64,000 bases of DNA from Acridotheres tristis (lineage: Eukaryota; Chordata; Aves; Passeriformes; Sturnidae). The notes below the pieces were generated by a model that saw nothing but the letters and a program-made list of their open reading frames with translations, did not search any database and was not told where the DNA came from. Position 1 is the stretch's first letter. Each line of letters begins with the position of its first letter. Positions 11,318 through 22,900 of this stretch are shown piece after piece. The stretch is from positions 71,141,859 to 71,205,858 of the forward strand of contig CM072886.1 of NCBI GenBank assembly GCA_037013685.1. Direction: 5' to 3'. Position numbers and translations under genes: made by a program.

Positions 11318-12085
11318 TGCTGTGATTTAACCTCCAGTGGTAAATAAGCACCACACAGCTGCTTGCTCACTCCCATCTCCTTCCCTACAGTGGGATGGAG
11401 GAGACAATCAGAAAAGCACAAGTGAGAAAACCTGCAGGTTGAGTTAAAGGCGGCTTAATAGGACAGAAAATAAGGGATATAATGCTTATAATGATGATGA
11501 TAAAATAATTAGAATATACAAAACAAGTGATGCACAATGCAAATGCACACCACGCTCCAGGCAATTCCAGCCTGTTCCCAAACAGAGGCCTCCAGACAGC
11601 TTTCCCCCAAGTTTATATACTGAGCATGACACCATACAGTGTCATACATTACAGTATGGGATATCACTTTGGCCAGTTCGGGTCCGCTGTTGTATTTCAG
11701 ACTTTATATTCAGACTTATATTCAAACTTTCTCAGTGGTTTAACAGGCTGTTAGTTTTCCAAACCAATCACTGATTGTTTTTTGTCAGGCATAGAGGAAG
11801 TTCTTAGCAGCTCCTCTTGGAAAAATCACTTCTGTGGATTGATTTTAATGCAAAACTAGCACAGCTATCCTGGCTGTGTCCTCTCCTAAATTCTTGTGCC
11901 CCTCCCACCTTCTAGCTTGAAGGCCATGAGAAGCTGAAAATACTTTAACTTAGTACAAACACTAATTAGAAACAACAAAAAACATCACTGTGTTACTAGC
12001 ACTATTCTTCTATTAAAGCTGAGACATGAGAAATTTGTTATAAGTATTCATTGTATTAGTTTAATAGTTTCTCTCTCCATGGTCC
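11318..12085 (-). mobile_element. ERVK-like LTR (3' LTR of a collapsed provirus)
   Basis: The element runs on the minus strand. Its 3' end (plus-strand tgctgtgatttaacctcc at 11318) matches the U5 end of a very common bird LTR. Going leftward to rightward on the plus strand come the U5/R block with the inverse of ATTAAG near 11455, a TATA box at 11612-11619, then U3 words such as cagctatcctggctgtgtcc (about 11860) and aacatcactgtgttactagc (about 11980). The U3 start is diverged and placed near 12085 by length. The sister LTR piece at 13106-13340 has the same orientation, so this copy is the 3' LTR of a minus-strand provirus. Confidence 0.8.
11612..11619 (-). promoter_or_regulatory. LTR TATA box
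   Basis: Plus-strand tttatata, that is TATATAAA on the minus strand, followed downstream by the R/U5 region. It lies at the position expected for this LTR family, just after the tgagcatgac word. It is inferred from position and motif only. Confidence 0.6.
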
Positions 12086-13105
12086 GCTTGTCTGGTTGAG
12101 TTATAATATCTTCCCTAATGCAGATGACTCAGAAAATAAGGATTAGGTGGTTTTGTCTCATTATTGGGTTCTGCCTGTTTCTGCTGCTCTTCTCATGATA
12201 GCCTGCTTCTTTATCCCCTGTCATCTCAGCTGAAGTATCTGAGCATTTGGCATTTTGCTGTCACATCCAGAGACCATCTCTTCCCCTTGAGGATGCTGAG
12301 AAGAGTTGAACATGGCTTGGTAGGCCTGGGCCAGGCCCCAACATCTTGCAGATATTTGTGTTTCTCTGGAATTGCCAGGGTGATTGCACACTTTTCCCAA
12401 ATATTTTACTGATTTTTCTAGATTTTGCACTTTCTCAGGGACAGAGTTCCAAAATGTTGGAAGTGCCTTCTAAGTATCCTACACATCCTGCCACTCATAA
12501 TTATCCAGACTCAGGGCAGATCTCTGGATGTATTGTTAAATAGTTGTTTAACCTTAAACAAGACCTCGAACACATTCAGAACAATAGCAATAGGAACATG
12601 CTGGTTTGAACACCCCGAGGAGAATCAAAATTCTCAAGAGCTGTCGTAATTAGCCTGGAGGAGAAGGAGAGGAAGTGTCTCCTGCATGGATTGCATCTCC
12701 AAGGAGAAAAGGAAAAGCAGAAAGATATAATTATTAATAGTTTCCAATAGATGGCTCCCAAAGTATGGAGATAATGACTATGCTGAGTGCAACTATCAGA
12801 TTAGTTTCAAGACCAGAAATTCTATAGTATTACTAGGCAGTGCTACAAAGTAGAACATGACAACCTTAGCCCAACTCTCATGGATGATAAACAGCACGAT
12901 GAGGAACATATACTGCAAGGAAGGTATCACATAAAGCAAGTGAAAGTACAAGCACACCAAATTTGAGGGCAAATAAATCAACATTGTGACCAGCAATTTT
13001 CAAGCGAATGCAATTAGTGTCTATAACAAATTTATTATTATATGTTCTAGTCAGATTTATTATTATGTCAACCCATCATAGCTCACACTGGGCAACAAAA
13101 AGGAT
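12086..13105 (-). mobile_element. ERVK-like internal remnant: leader and start of gag
   Basis: This 1.0-kb segment lies between two same-orientation LTR pieces and reads on the minus strand as the untranslated leader of a bird ERVK-like provirus followed by the start of gag. An open stretch at 12221-12430 (minus, 69 codons) resembles the gag N-terminus I recall for this family. A full internal region would be many kilobases, so the rest of gag and all of pro, pol and env are missing. The deletion brings the gag start next to the 3' LTR. The primer-binding site should sit just inside 13105; the sequence there (ttgttgcccagtgtgagc on the minus strand) does not let me name the tRNA. Confidence 0.6.
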
Positions 13106-13340
13106 TGTCATGGTTTAACTCCAGCTGACAATTAAGAACTACAAAGCTGTTTGTTCACTCCCCACCTTCACAGTGGGATGGGGGAGAGAACTGAAAGAGT
13201 AAAAGTGAGCCAACTTGTGCATTGAGAAAAAAGACAGTTTAATTGGACAAAAAAGGAGGATAATAATAATAGCAGCAATTAGAATAGACAAAATACGTGA
13301 TGCAAAATTTAATTGTTCACAACTCACTGACTGATGATCA
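13106..13340 (-). mobile_element. ERVK-like LTR piece (R-U5 end of the 5' LTR)
   Basis: Plus-strand tgtcatggtttaactccagc at 13106 marks the U5 end of the same LTR family as 11318-12085. The copy continues through the purine-rich block, the inverse of an ATTAAA signal near 13240 and the word acgtgatgcaaaa, then stops near 13340. U3 is missing. The two LTR pieces share layout but differ at many bases, so the insertion is not recent. Confidence 0.8.
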
Positions 13341-14493
13341 AATTATTTGTAAGATTTTACAAGATACCAAAGTAACAACTAATTTGGATTTAATGTTTTA
13401 TGTATAGTAGAGAATCAAAATATACTATATTGTGGTCTTAGTAAGATGGCTGACACAGTTTCACATATATTTTGTAATTAAGCTTAACAGGTGTGGTATA
13501 GACGAGGTTACCAGTGTTGCAGTGAAACTGGCTGCAAGATGGCATTGTTAGAGAAACTGTCAATGGTATGAGATTTACTTAAACTTCTCAGTGGATCCTA
13601 CTTGAATTCTAGTTTATTCTTCATTCATATACTGGGTGATGGAATAGAAAGTATGCTTATTGTAATATCCTGGTATAAACTGCAAGAATACTGGGAGAAC
13701 ATATTATAATTCAAAATAATTTTAACAACAGGGGAAAAATATTTTAAAATTAATTATTAAATTCAATAAAGTCAATTACAATCTTCTGCTTTTGGATTGT
13801 AATTTTAGGTACATGAATACAGAGATTGAAGTTTTACATGAGTTGATTAAATAGCAACTCAATATCAAAGAATCTGAGGATAATCCTCAGCAGATCATAA
13901 GCCACACATCAATGAGTGGTGTCATGCTTCTGTAAAGGAGAGCATTGCACATCATGCTGTGATATGTAAATGAAGTACAGCTCACAGGAGATGCTAGGTA
14001 ATTCTTCTGCTTTGTTCCTCATACATGAAACCTTAGCTGGTATAGTAACTCTTCTGAACAGCCTTTAGAACCATCAAGAAAGCTACACACCAACAATTCA
14101 AATAGGTCAGAGGAGAAAAATGAATATAATCAAAGATATGAATAGTTTTCGTAGAGAGGGGAAATGCTACAATTTGGGATTGGTTGTCTGAAAGAATACT
14201 TAAATATGTAAAATACTGATTGAAAGTGAAAAGTGGTTGCCAGTTCTCTCTGTTAGAGATTACAGGACAATACATAATTAATAGATTTAAATAACATTTC
14301 AATTTGCACATTGAAATAATAAATATGATATATTAAAACAGGTCAGTTTCAGAGTCTACAAAGTCTCCACTTTAGAAAATCTTTCCAAACTGGAAAACAT
14401 CTTGCGCATAACTATATTTTATATGTTGAAGCAAAGAGGTGGACCAAGGACTTCTGAGATCCTTTCTAGCTCAGTTCTGTAATTCTGTACTGA
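13341..14493 (+). mobile_element. ancient CR1 LINE, part 2 (downstream of the ERV)
   Basis: Plus-strand sequence picks up the CR1 ORF2 where part 1 left off. A D-L-S-K-M-A-D-T-V-S-H block (about 13435) corresponds to D-F-S-K-A-F-D-T-V-S-H, and KCGIDEVT-like sequence follows near 13495. An F-I-H-I-L-G-D-G-I-E-S block lies near 13625, where the F-A-D-D site would follow but is eroded. Then come words matching KFNKVNYNLLLLDC (13770s), ISDHKPHINEWCHAS-like sequence (13890-13930) and a degenerate thumb. The 3' end at 14428-14493 is clear: gaggtggaccaaggacttct and tctgtaattctgt, the CR1 terminal octamer zone. Divergence is high, consistent with an old subfamily that predates the ERV. Confidence 0.7.
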
Positions 14494-16899
14494 CTAATTT
14501 AAATACTGAGAGTTTATAATATTTTTTTATTATTATGCAAATTACCATAAAGAAAGAAGTGTTACAGCAAATTTCTGGTATAATTATGACACTCAAAGAA
14601 AAAGAGAAACTGACAGTTATTTCCCCAAAGAGCAGGTTTTTAAGTTGCCTAATTGATCTAGGTTTGCAAAGAGTTATAATTAAATCTTAGGGCAAATATA
14701 TGCATTCAAATCCTGTTAGAAAATAACGGGATTCAGATGTATAATTTTTCAACTCCTACACACAACTTTGAAAATACCCTGAAGTCTAAACAAAAAGGTA
14801 CCCACAGTGACAAAAGCCGAGTTTAAAAACAAACATTAAACAGTTTTATATCTGTTCACAAAACAAAGTGCCACATTTCATAAAGACCTGCTTTAGATGT
14901 AGAAAGAAAGGGGGCTACTTTCATATCTGAGACTCTTTCTCAACAACCAGAAAAACTCAATAAGCTGAATCTGCCCTGAAGCACATGACACAAACCTTAG
15001 CAGTCACTCTTCTGTTCAGTGGGAGACCCAGCCCACCTCTGGTTGTTAATTAAAATGATTGATTAGTTCTGTTTGGCATTAAATAAATTTCAGTACTGTA
15101 GAAAAAATTGAAATATCAAAAAATGCCACTACTCTTGTTGTATCATGGTTCTCTGATTGAACTGATCTCACATATACTGTTGAATGGCATGAAGCCATAG
15201 AAATTAATTTAAAGTGTTTAAGCAATATGGTATTTACATTAATTAAACCATCTAATTAAGCAAGCAATTAAAACCTTACAATATTAACAATTGTATAATA
15301 GACATTTTTGAAGTGTGTCCATAAGTTTACATTATAGGCATTTTAATGAATTTCTTAAATGTGCTAACACATTACATGAATTAGAATCAAACTGAAAATA
15401 TGGAAAATGCCCTGGACAAAACTAATTCCATCTTCTTAAGCAGTTATGAACAGCTCAAAATAATACTTATTGATTTACCTGATTATATCTTCTACTTTAT
15501 CTAAATTGAATACTTCATTGCAGCCTGAATTGCAGGTTTTATTGGCAGTTATAATACAAAATGTTATGTAACTAATGGGTAGTTATAGAGCTGTTGATAC
15601 AATAAGATTAAAAAAAATTATATACAGCTTTTTAAAAGCTTGAGGTTTGAAAACTACATTATTTGGGTCAAAATATTGAATATTACAGCACAATTATCAA
15701 TGTTTTATCATAGAGTTTAAAGCTTTCATCTTAATCCTTTGATCATTTTAAATCAACAAGGGATTCATTATATCATGTAAAAAATATCTGTTTGCGCATC
15801 TTTTATGTCATGGGAAAGGGGTCATAGCTCTGTGTGCTATTGAAGAAATTATAAGGTATTGATTTGAGGAAAAAACAACAAACCCTACCTAATCTTTCTT
15901 CCTCAGCTAACTCACTTTCTTCTTTCTTCTGCACTGCCTCTTATGTATTCAATAATAAATAGAACCTGTTTGTATTCTTTTTGTTTCTTTGGAAACTGAG
16001 CAAGTGGCCTGCTGTTGGCATGATGTACTTCCCTTTCAATAAGAAATTAAAAACAAAAAAACAAACAAACAAAGCAGCTGCATATAAACCAAATATTTTA
16101 GAATGCATTATATGGAATCTACTTGATCCTAAAAGAGTCCTGTCTAGTAGCAAGTAATTGTCAATTTTAGATTGTTTCCTATGTCTTGCATTTTCCTGTT
16201 CTCCAAATAGTTCAAGGTATAAATTCATCACAACACTGATATTACCCTATTGACACAAAATGTTAGTCTATTTGAGGGGCTGATGAATATCAAAATAAAT
16301 AAAAGCATTTACTTATTGAATTTGATATTAAAATAAAAACATAGTATTGCTTGTTTCGATGCAAATAAAATGTTACGTTCAAAAGGCTGAAGAAGCAGGT
16401 AGTAGCCTTTTGGGAGGAAAGAGACTGAAGAACTGTTTACCTATAAATTATAAAAAGCACTTTACTCCAAGATGTACCATGCCAATGAGAACACTGGAAC
16501 AGTGATTGGAATATGTTGGAAAGAAACTCATGGCTTCTTCATGCCGTTCGAGAGACCTGCTCTTTAGAACTAACCAATTAAACAAATAACATTTTATTTC
16601 CCCCAGATAAGAATAGCTATGACTAGTATTAGGCATACCTCCCTGAGATAAGTGACATGGGTCTAAATTCTCTCCCAGATAACTTCATGTCTGCCCCGAT
16701 TTTCCTTAATTTGTGCTCAAAGATTTTTTTTTTTTGCCCATCAATTGGTTACACAAAAGGAGGTCTTTGTAGCTGTGGTTTGTGTATGCAGGGAGAAGAC
16801 TTGAAAGGTTGAAGATCAGTTGAAACTGGACAGTGTTGTATCAAGTAAAAAGAAGAACTTTTAAAATTATGTTAATAGCAAGAAGAGGTCTAAAAACTC
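14494..16899. other. AT-rich non-coding stretch, possible conserved element
   Basis: No gene is seen. Bases 15180-15450 are unusually dense in TAATTA, ATTAAT and AAGCAATTA words (homeodomain/POU-like) with few simple repeats, which is a pattern seen in developmental non-coding elements. An A/C-rich run of aaac units lies at 16050-16073. The open frames at 15941-16231 and 16448-16636 (minus) have no recognisable content. Confidence 0.4.
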
Positions 16900-18443
16900 A
16901 TTGGATTGATAGTTGTTGAAGATAATAATCTGACTAACATGGATTAATAAAAAGCAGAGGCATTCACCGCATTTTTTTATCTCCGTCTTTATTAATGTAT
17001 ACAGACCTTGGGCTTCCTGGGCCCCAGAGTCAGAGGACCAGGACTGTGGGAACAGTGATTCTCCATTTGTGGATACTGAAATTGAAATGGACCAGCAGTA
17101 TCAGCTAAAAGTTCACAAGTCTGTGGGGCTGGATGGAACTCATCCCAGAGTTCTGAAGAATCTAGTAAATGTCCTCTCAATCATCTATGAAAGTCTTGGG
17201 AGTCTGGGAAGATCCTTGCTGACTGGAAACTGGCAAATGTTATTAAAATCTAAAAAAAAGGGCACGAGGGAAGAGCTAGAAAACTACAATCTAACCTCAC
17301 CTCCTGGAAAAATTATGGAGAAAAATGTGAGTTCATAAGGGGAAAGTCCTGTTTAAATAATTTGACATATGTCAATTATAGGGTCACCCACTTAATGCAT
17401 GAAGGGAAGGCAATGTTTGTAGTTTTTTGCATGCTAGGAAGGAGTTTGATGCTGCCCCTCACAGCATCCTGCTGAGAGGTCAGGATGCTCTGGGTCAAGA
17501 ACTCTCTGCAGGGCAGAGCTCAGAGGGCTGTGGTGAATGAAGCTACATCTGCCTGGTGACTGGTCACCAGCCATGTTTTTCAGGTTTCAGTTCTAGGGCC
17601 AGTCCTGTTCAATCTGCTTATCAGTTATCTGAATGCAGAAATTGAATGCAACATTAATGAGTTTGTTGATGATCCCAAACTGGAAGGTAATGTTGACTTT
17701 CTTGAGGGACAGGATCGGCCGTTTGCAGAGTCCAAATGCCAGATTCTAGGATGAAGTAATGCTGGAGACAAGTATAAATTTGGAGAGCAGCCTGTAGAGA
17801 GGGTCCTGGGGGTGCTGGTTGACAGAAGCTCAGTGTGAGCCAGCAGTGTGTGTGCCCTGTGAGTCCTGGACTGTCAGTCCATCGAACACAGCATCACCAG
17901 CCAGGCAAAAGAAGTTGTTATCCCACTGTATTCAGACCTGGCGTGGCCTCGCCTTGAGTACTGTGTGCTGTCCTGGGCCCCCCAGTTTAAAAAGGGTGTG
18001 TAGGTCCTTGAGTACCTCCAGAGGAGGGTAAAAATACTGGTAAAATGCCTGAAAGGAATGAGGAGCTGATGAGGACTTCAAGCTCTTCTGTTTTGGACCA
18101 GAGGAAGCTGAGAGGTGATATCATTATTATTTGCAGCTTCCTGAGGAGGTGAAAAGGACAAGGAAGGTACTGAGCCGTTCCCCCTGGTACCTCCCCCAGA
18201 GGCAGAGCCTGTGGAAATGGTTCAAATCATTATTAATGGTAAGAGGGGACTTAGTTTGGACATCAAGAAGCATTTCTTTACCAAGACGATGGTCAAACAC
18301 TAAAACAGGCTTCCTAGCAAAGATAGTCAATGCCCCAAGCCTGCCAGTGTTTAAAACCTATTTGGACAATACCCTAACAACATGACCTGAAGTGGTCAGG
18401 CACTTGGAGTAGATGATTGTTGTAGGTTCCTTCCAACTGAGAT
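16900..18443 (+). mobile_element. CR1 LINE, long sense copy
   Basis: This is a plus-strand CR1 covering most of the RT domain and the 3' UTR. In order it shows KSVGLDGTHPRVLKNLVNV (about 17110-17170), LTGNWQMLLKSKKKG (about 17220), a degenerate K-A-F-D-type block (about 17430-17480), a VLGPVLFNLLISYLN-like block (about 17590-17630), the catalytic motif as FVDD at 17662-17673, VLGVLVDRSS (about 17805), RLEYCVLSWAPQFKKG (about 17950) and LDIKKHFFTKTMVKH (about 18255). Stops and indels interrupt the frame. The 3' UTR ends with ggttccttccaactgagat and passes straight into the ATTCT array. It is dead as an enzyme although the active-site aspartates survive. Confidence 0.9.
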
Positions 18444-18629
18444 ATTCTATTCTATTCTATTCTATTCTATTCTATTCTATTCTATTCTATTCTATTCTAT
18501 TCTATTCTATTCTATTCTATTCTATTCTATTCTAATTCTATTCTATTCTATTCTATTCTATTCTATTCTATTCTATTCTATTCTATTCCATTCCATTCCA
18601 TTCCATTCCATTCCATTCCATTCCATTCT
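18444..18629 (+). repeat. (ATTCT)n / (ATTCC)n array grown from the CR1 tail
   Basis: About 28 ATTCT units with one one-base interruption near 18534, then about eight ATTCC units (18585-18627). It begins exactly where the CR1 terminal repeat should be, so it derives from the tail. The switch from ATTCT to ATTCC is block-like, which points to a point change followed by spread of the new unit at the distal end. Confidence 0.97.
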
Positions 18630-19860
18630 TGAGAAGAAAGCATGCCCTCCTGTCATTTTCTTTAAAACACAGCCAGAAGAACCCCTTACAGAAAAGTTCA
18701 TAGCACAAAATACTGTGAGATTTCAGACCAGTAGCATGTGAAGTGATAGCCTTGTGTCCCAATTTTACAACTGTGTAGTTTACATGGGACCTTACTGTAT
18801 TAACTGCAATCTGAAGTAGTCATTACATATTGTGAATGGAACAAAAATTTAGCTTTATGGATCATGCATATGGCAGGACACTGTGTAAATTGCAGGAGCT
18901 ACAAGCCTGACTGCTGGGGTTCATTTGTCCTTTCTTCACGTGAATCTCATACTTCATGTGAATCTTACACACTTGGCTGGTGCCTCTTCTCTTCATCTGT
19001 AAAATGGAAATCAGAAAAAAACCAGGATATGATGGATGATGAGAGAGGGATAGCAGGACCAATGTGTGACTGCCAGAGGAAGACAGTTGCCTTATGCATT
19101 TCTTGAGTTCTTGTCTAGGAAAGATTAAATACGAATTTTATGAACTTTTCCGCTATGAAGTAAAATTTCATAGGAACTTTTCCATTCTCCTCTCTTCTGC
19201 TTTTTCCCCCTTACCTTTTTTCCTGAGAGAAACTGTGCATTAAACTGCACTGGCTAGATCTTTTAAAAAGAAAGAACTGTGTTTGCATCACAACTTGCAG
19301 AACATAAAAATTCCTTTGTCTTACTGAAGAAAGTATTTTTGTAATTAAATCATATAAATAAACACACTTCATTAGCTAAAGATTGATATAATGGTTTCAT
19401 TTTTAACAAGGAAGCTGATCTTATAGCCACTATGTCTTCAATATAAAAGAATTGCAATAAAATACTGGAGAAAATAGCTTCTTTGAAAAAGATTTGTTAT
19501 TGATTTATTCAAACTGTTAACTCTCTAAAAGCGAGGAGTTTGCATAAAAACATTTTGAAGGATGCTATATTTTAGAATAAGACTTCTAAAGGGCTACGTA
19601 TATTATAGTTAGTCATGGTTGTGGATAACTGTCAGTACTGTATCTTTCAGTGAATTTCAATCTGTATCACTCATACTGCAAATAACTGCTATGCTATTGG
19701 TTTTTATAGGAATTTTTTCTGTGCTTTCCTCCTAAAATTTTATTTTGGCTTTAAGAAACCTTTCAGAAAGAGAATTTAATGGAAGAAAAATAAGTACTTG
19801 CAAAGTGTTTCATTTTTCAGGTATAAAAACCATACTATGAAAAAACAATATGACAAATTT
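18630..19860. other. non-coding stretch between CR1 copies
   Basis: No gene or named repeat is seen. The antiparallel open frames at 18862-19062 and 18864-19106 overlap each other and lack coding character. Confidence 0.45.
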
Positions 19861-19988
19861 TAGTCCAGGTTGGATGGAGGCCTGAGCAACCTTGTCTAGA
19901 GGAAGGTGTCCCTGTCCATAACAAGGGGTTGGAAGTGGTTGATATTTAAGGTCCCTTCAAACCTTACCTGTTCTATGATTCTATGAAA
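19861..19988 (+). mobile_element. CR1 LINE 3' UTR fragment
   Basis: This is only the end of a CR1. It shows agtccaggttggatggaggc, then gagcaaccttgtctagagga, ggtcccttcaaaccttacc and the terminal ttctatgattctatga octamer repeat. It is strongly 5'-truncated and contains no coding part. Confidence 0.9.
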
Positions 19989-22900
19989 TAAAACCTTTGC
20001 TCAGACTTAGTGAATGCACCTGGAAATGTTGACAGGCAAACAGGTTCTGGAAGAGGTGCATTTTTAAAATATTTATTTCCCTTTTCCTGGTAAGACAGTC
20101 TTCATGCACCTTTAACAATAAGGCATTTTTACATGACAGAAGAAGCTCCACAATTTCCAGGGATGTGAGAGTTCACCTTGGACACACCTGGCACCCGAAA
20201 CCAGATTATCAGGCTTCTGCCCCATTCTACATTAAAGAGAATGTTACTTATACTTCTGGCAATGTAAATAAATCAAACTTCTGCAACCATTTCGTAAAAG
20301 TTTGAAAAAATTAAATCTACTTATTAAATCTCTGAATCATACTGTCTCTTTCATGCTAATCACATCAGGTAGAAAGAGATCATTTCAGTGTCATGAAAGC
20401 TGAAAAAAACCCCTCACCTCCTAAAGTGATATTAATTAAATATTTAAAAATTGACTCTCAGTATGAACCAAGATAGTTAGATCTTAAAGTTCAAAAATTA
20501 TGCAACATTTTGTTTCCTAGAACTGTGAAATAATGCTTTTGGAATAGTACTTAGGAATGATGATGAGAAAGAGAAATTGAAAAGATATTACTTAACATGA
20601 AATTTGCTATATTGTTATTATTGTCAGAGGTGCAGAATAGATTTTTCATTTGACATTAGTGAAAAACACTTTAAACTTGAGAACAATTTAACTTGGGCTG
20701 CATGTAGTGTGTAACCTGCTTTGTCAACAGAAGGCAATGGGATACATTTTATTGATTGGTAAATATTTTCACTTGTGCGTCTGCCCTCATAGGGATTTAT
20801 CGTACTGTTTCAGACTTTTTATAGGCTTTTATAGCTCTCTCTGCTCAGAGAAGAGATATTGATTATGCAAACTTCCTAAATGTTGCTCAACAGTTACAGA
20901 GATTCAATAATAATAGCAAATATTGGTTGTTTAGTTGGGCTGGTCTTTCAGTAAAGGTCTGATGAAACTTTAAATGTTGGGGCTATTTTAAAGTGATTTA
21001 TTTCTAAACCAGATAATGAAATGGAGTTCTGACTACAGACTGAACTTTATAAATTGACATCATATCCCATTTATATACCTTATAAATTGAAAACAGTTAT
21101 TTTATTTCTTGAATTATTTCCAAACCTTGTCTGGCATTTCCTTTTAAATATGAATCTTTCTACTTGACTGAGACTCTTATCATTGGATATAATTTTTCTA
21201 CTCTATTTGACACACAGTGACATTTAAAGGAGATAAATATCACGATTCTTAATAATTTAATAGAATAATTTTGTTGTCTCTGAGTTGTCAGTGTTTGAGG
21301 GATACATACTGCCAGCTAGGGGGAATTCTGTCTGCACATTTTAATGGTGTACAGAAAATAATGTCAAGTATTAAGATTTCTCCATTTAAAGAAAAAAAAA
21401 TAAAAAAGAAAGAGCACAAAGTACACACCAGATTTCTTTGTTTCAGGAGATTGTCTTAGCACTGGATCTGGAATTTTAAACTTTATTAAGTGGCATTGAT
21501 GCTCCTTTTATGACTTTATAATTTTATCAATTTAATTATATTATCAAATTATTCAGGATTAATTTGTGTATTAAATTATTTATTTTTTTAAAAAATCTGC
21601 AGACAAAATAGGAGGGATGGAGATTGAAATAACATCATATTTTAGAAACATTTAAAAAAGAACAAAATAGTCAAAACTGTCCTGAAAATGTTTGGTTGTT
21701 TTGTTGTTTTTTTTTTTTTTTCATTCTTTGTCAAAATACAGGACAACACAGTTTATCACCTATGAATCCTAAAGCTGACTGTTTCAAAAATTGAACAACC
21801 CTTTTGAAATTCAGAAGCTTTGGAAGCTATAAATATTTTTAAATAATAGACAGACAATCATTTCAGTACTCCTTTCTCCCCAGTAGTGACAAGGTATAAA
21901 TCCTTATAGCCTCATTGTTCAACATCTAAAAGCTCTCTATCACTGATTTCTTTATCCTGTTGACATTTGTACTTATTGTCTGGAAGTATGAATTGTCTAA
22001 GAAATCTCAAGGTGTGTAGGTTTTCTGATTAAAGATATACAACTGTGCATAATTCTTTTTAGCATATTTTTTCTACCTGTATTTTCATATTAAAATTATT
22101 ATCACAAAAGAGGTGAGCTTATTTAAATTTGCCTTAGCTGGATTATAACTAACAAAGTAAAACCAAATCTAGGATATATATTAAGTAATCGCAAGATATC
22201 TCATATCATATCTCATACTCTGTCCAGTGTAAGAAGTCCTTCATATGAACAGATTGTAAAGTTCTGCACAGTTTTTTTCAAAGGGAAGTCCTGCCAGAAA
22301 TCAACATTATTTCTTCACTAATATTTATAATTTACAATGCAGCACTGCACTGCAAAAGCATGCACATCTTTTGACTCTAGTTTGAGACATCGATCCTGTC
22401 TATACAAATGTATAGATGGGATTTTATAACATGTACCAGCAAGCAGAGAAGCTTATTGTAAAGACAAACATAGGAATCCACAAATATTCATAAAGGGTAG
22501 AACATGGGCACTCATCTGCATGTACATAACCATGGCTGATGTGCTAGCAGTACTGCTGATTTCAACAAAATACATCATTAAGAATTTTATTCATAAGAAG
22601 TATAAATAAATGCTGCTCTTTTTAAACATGCATAATGTGAAGTAAAATTAGAATTGCATGTGCTATCTAGAATATTGCAAGTGGTTTTTTAGGGGTTCTT
22701 TTGCTTTCTTTAATATTAATTTTCAATATAGAATTTAATTTGATTATAAATGTACACCCCAGCTTTAAAATGTTGTGGGTTTTTTTCTCTGAAGCTGAAC
22801 AACCCTGTATAAATTATTTGACTTGGAAGCAACTATAATTATGGAAATGTTAGGGCAGTTACAAAATGACAGCTTGTGTGGCCCACTTCTGCTGTTAGCT

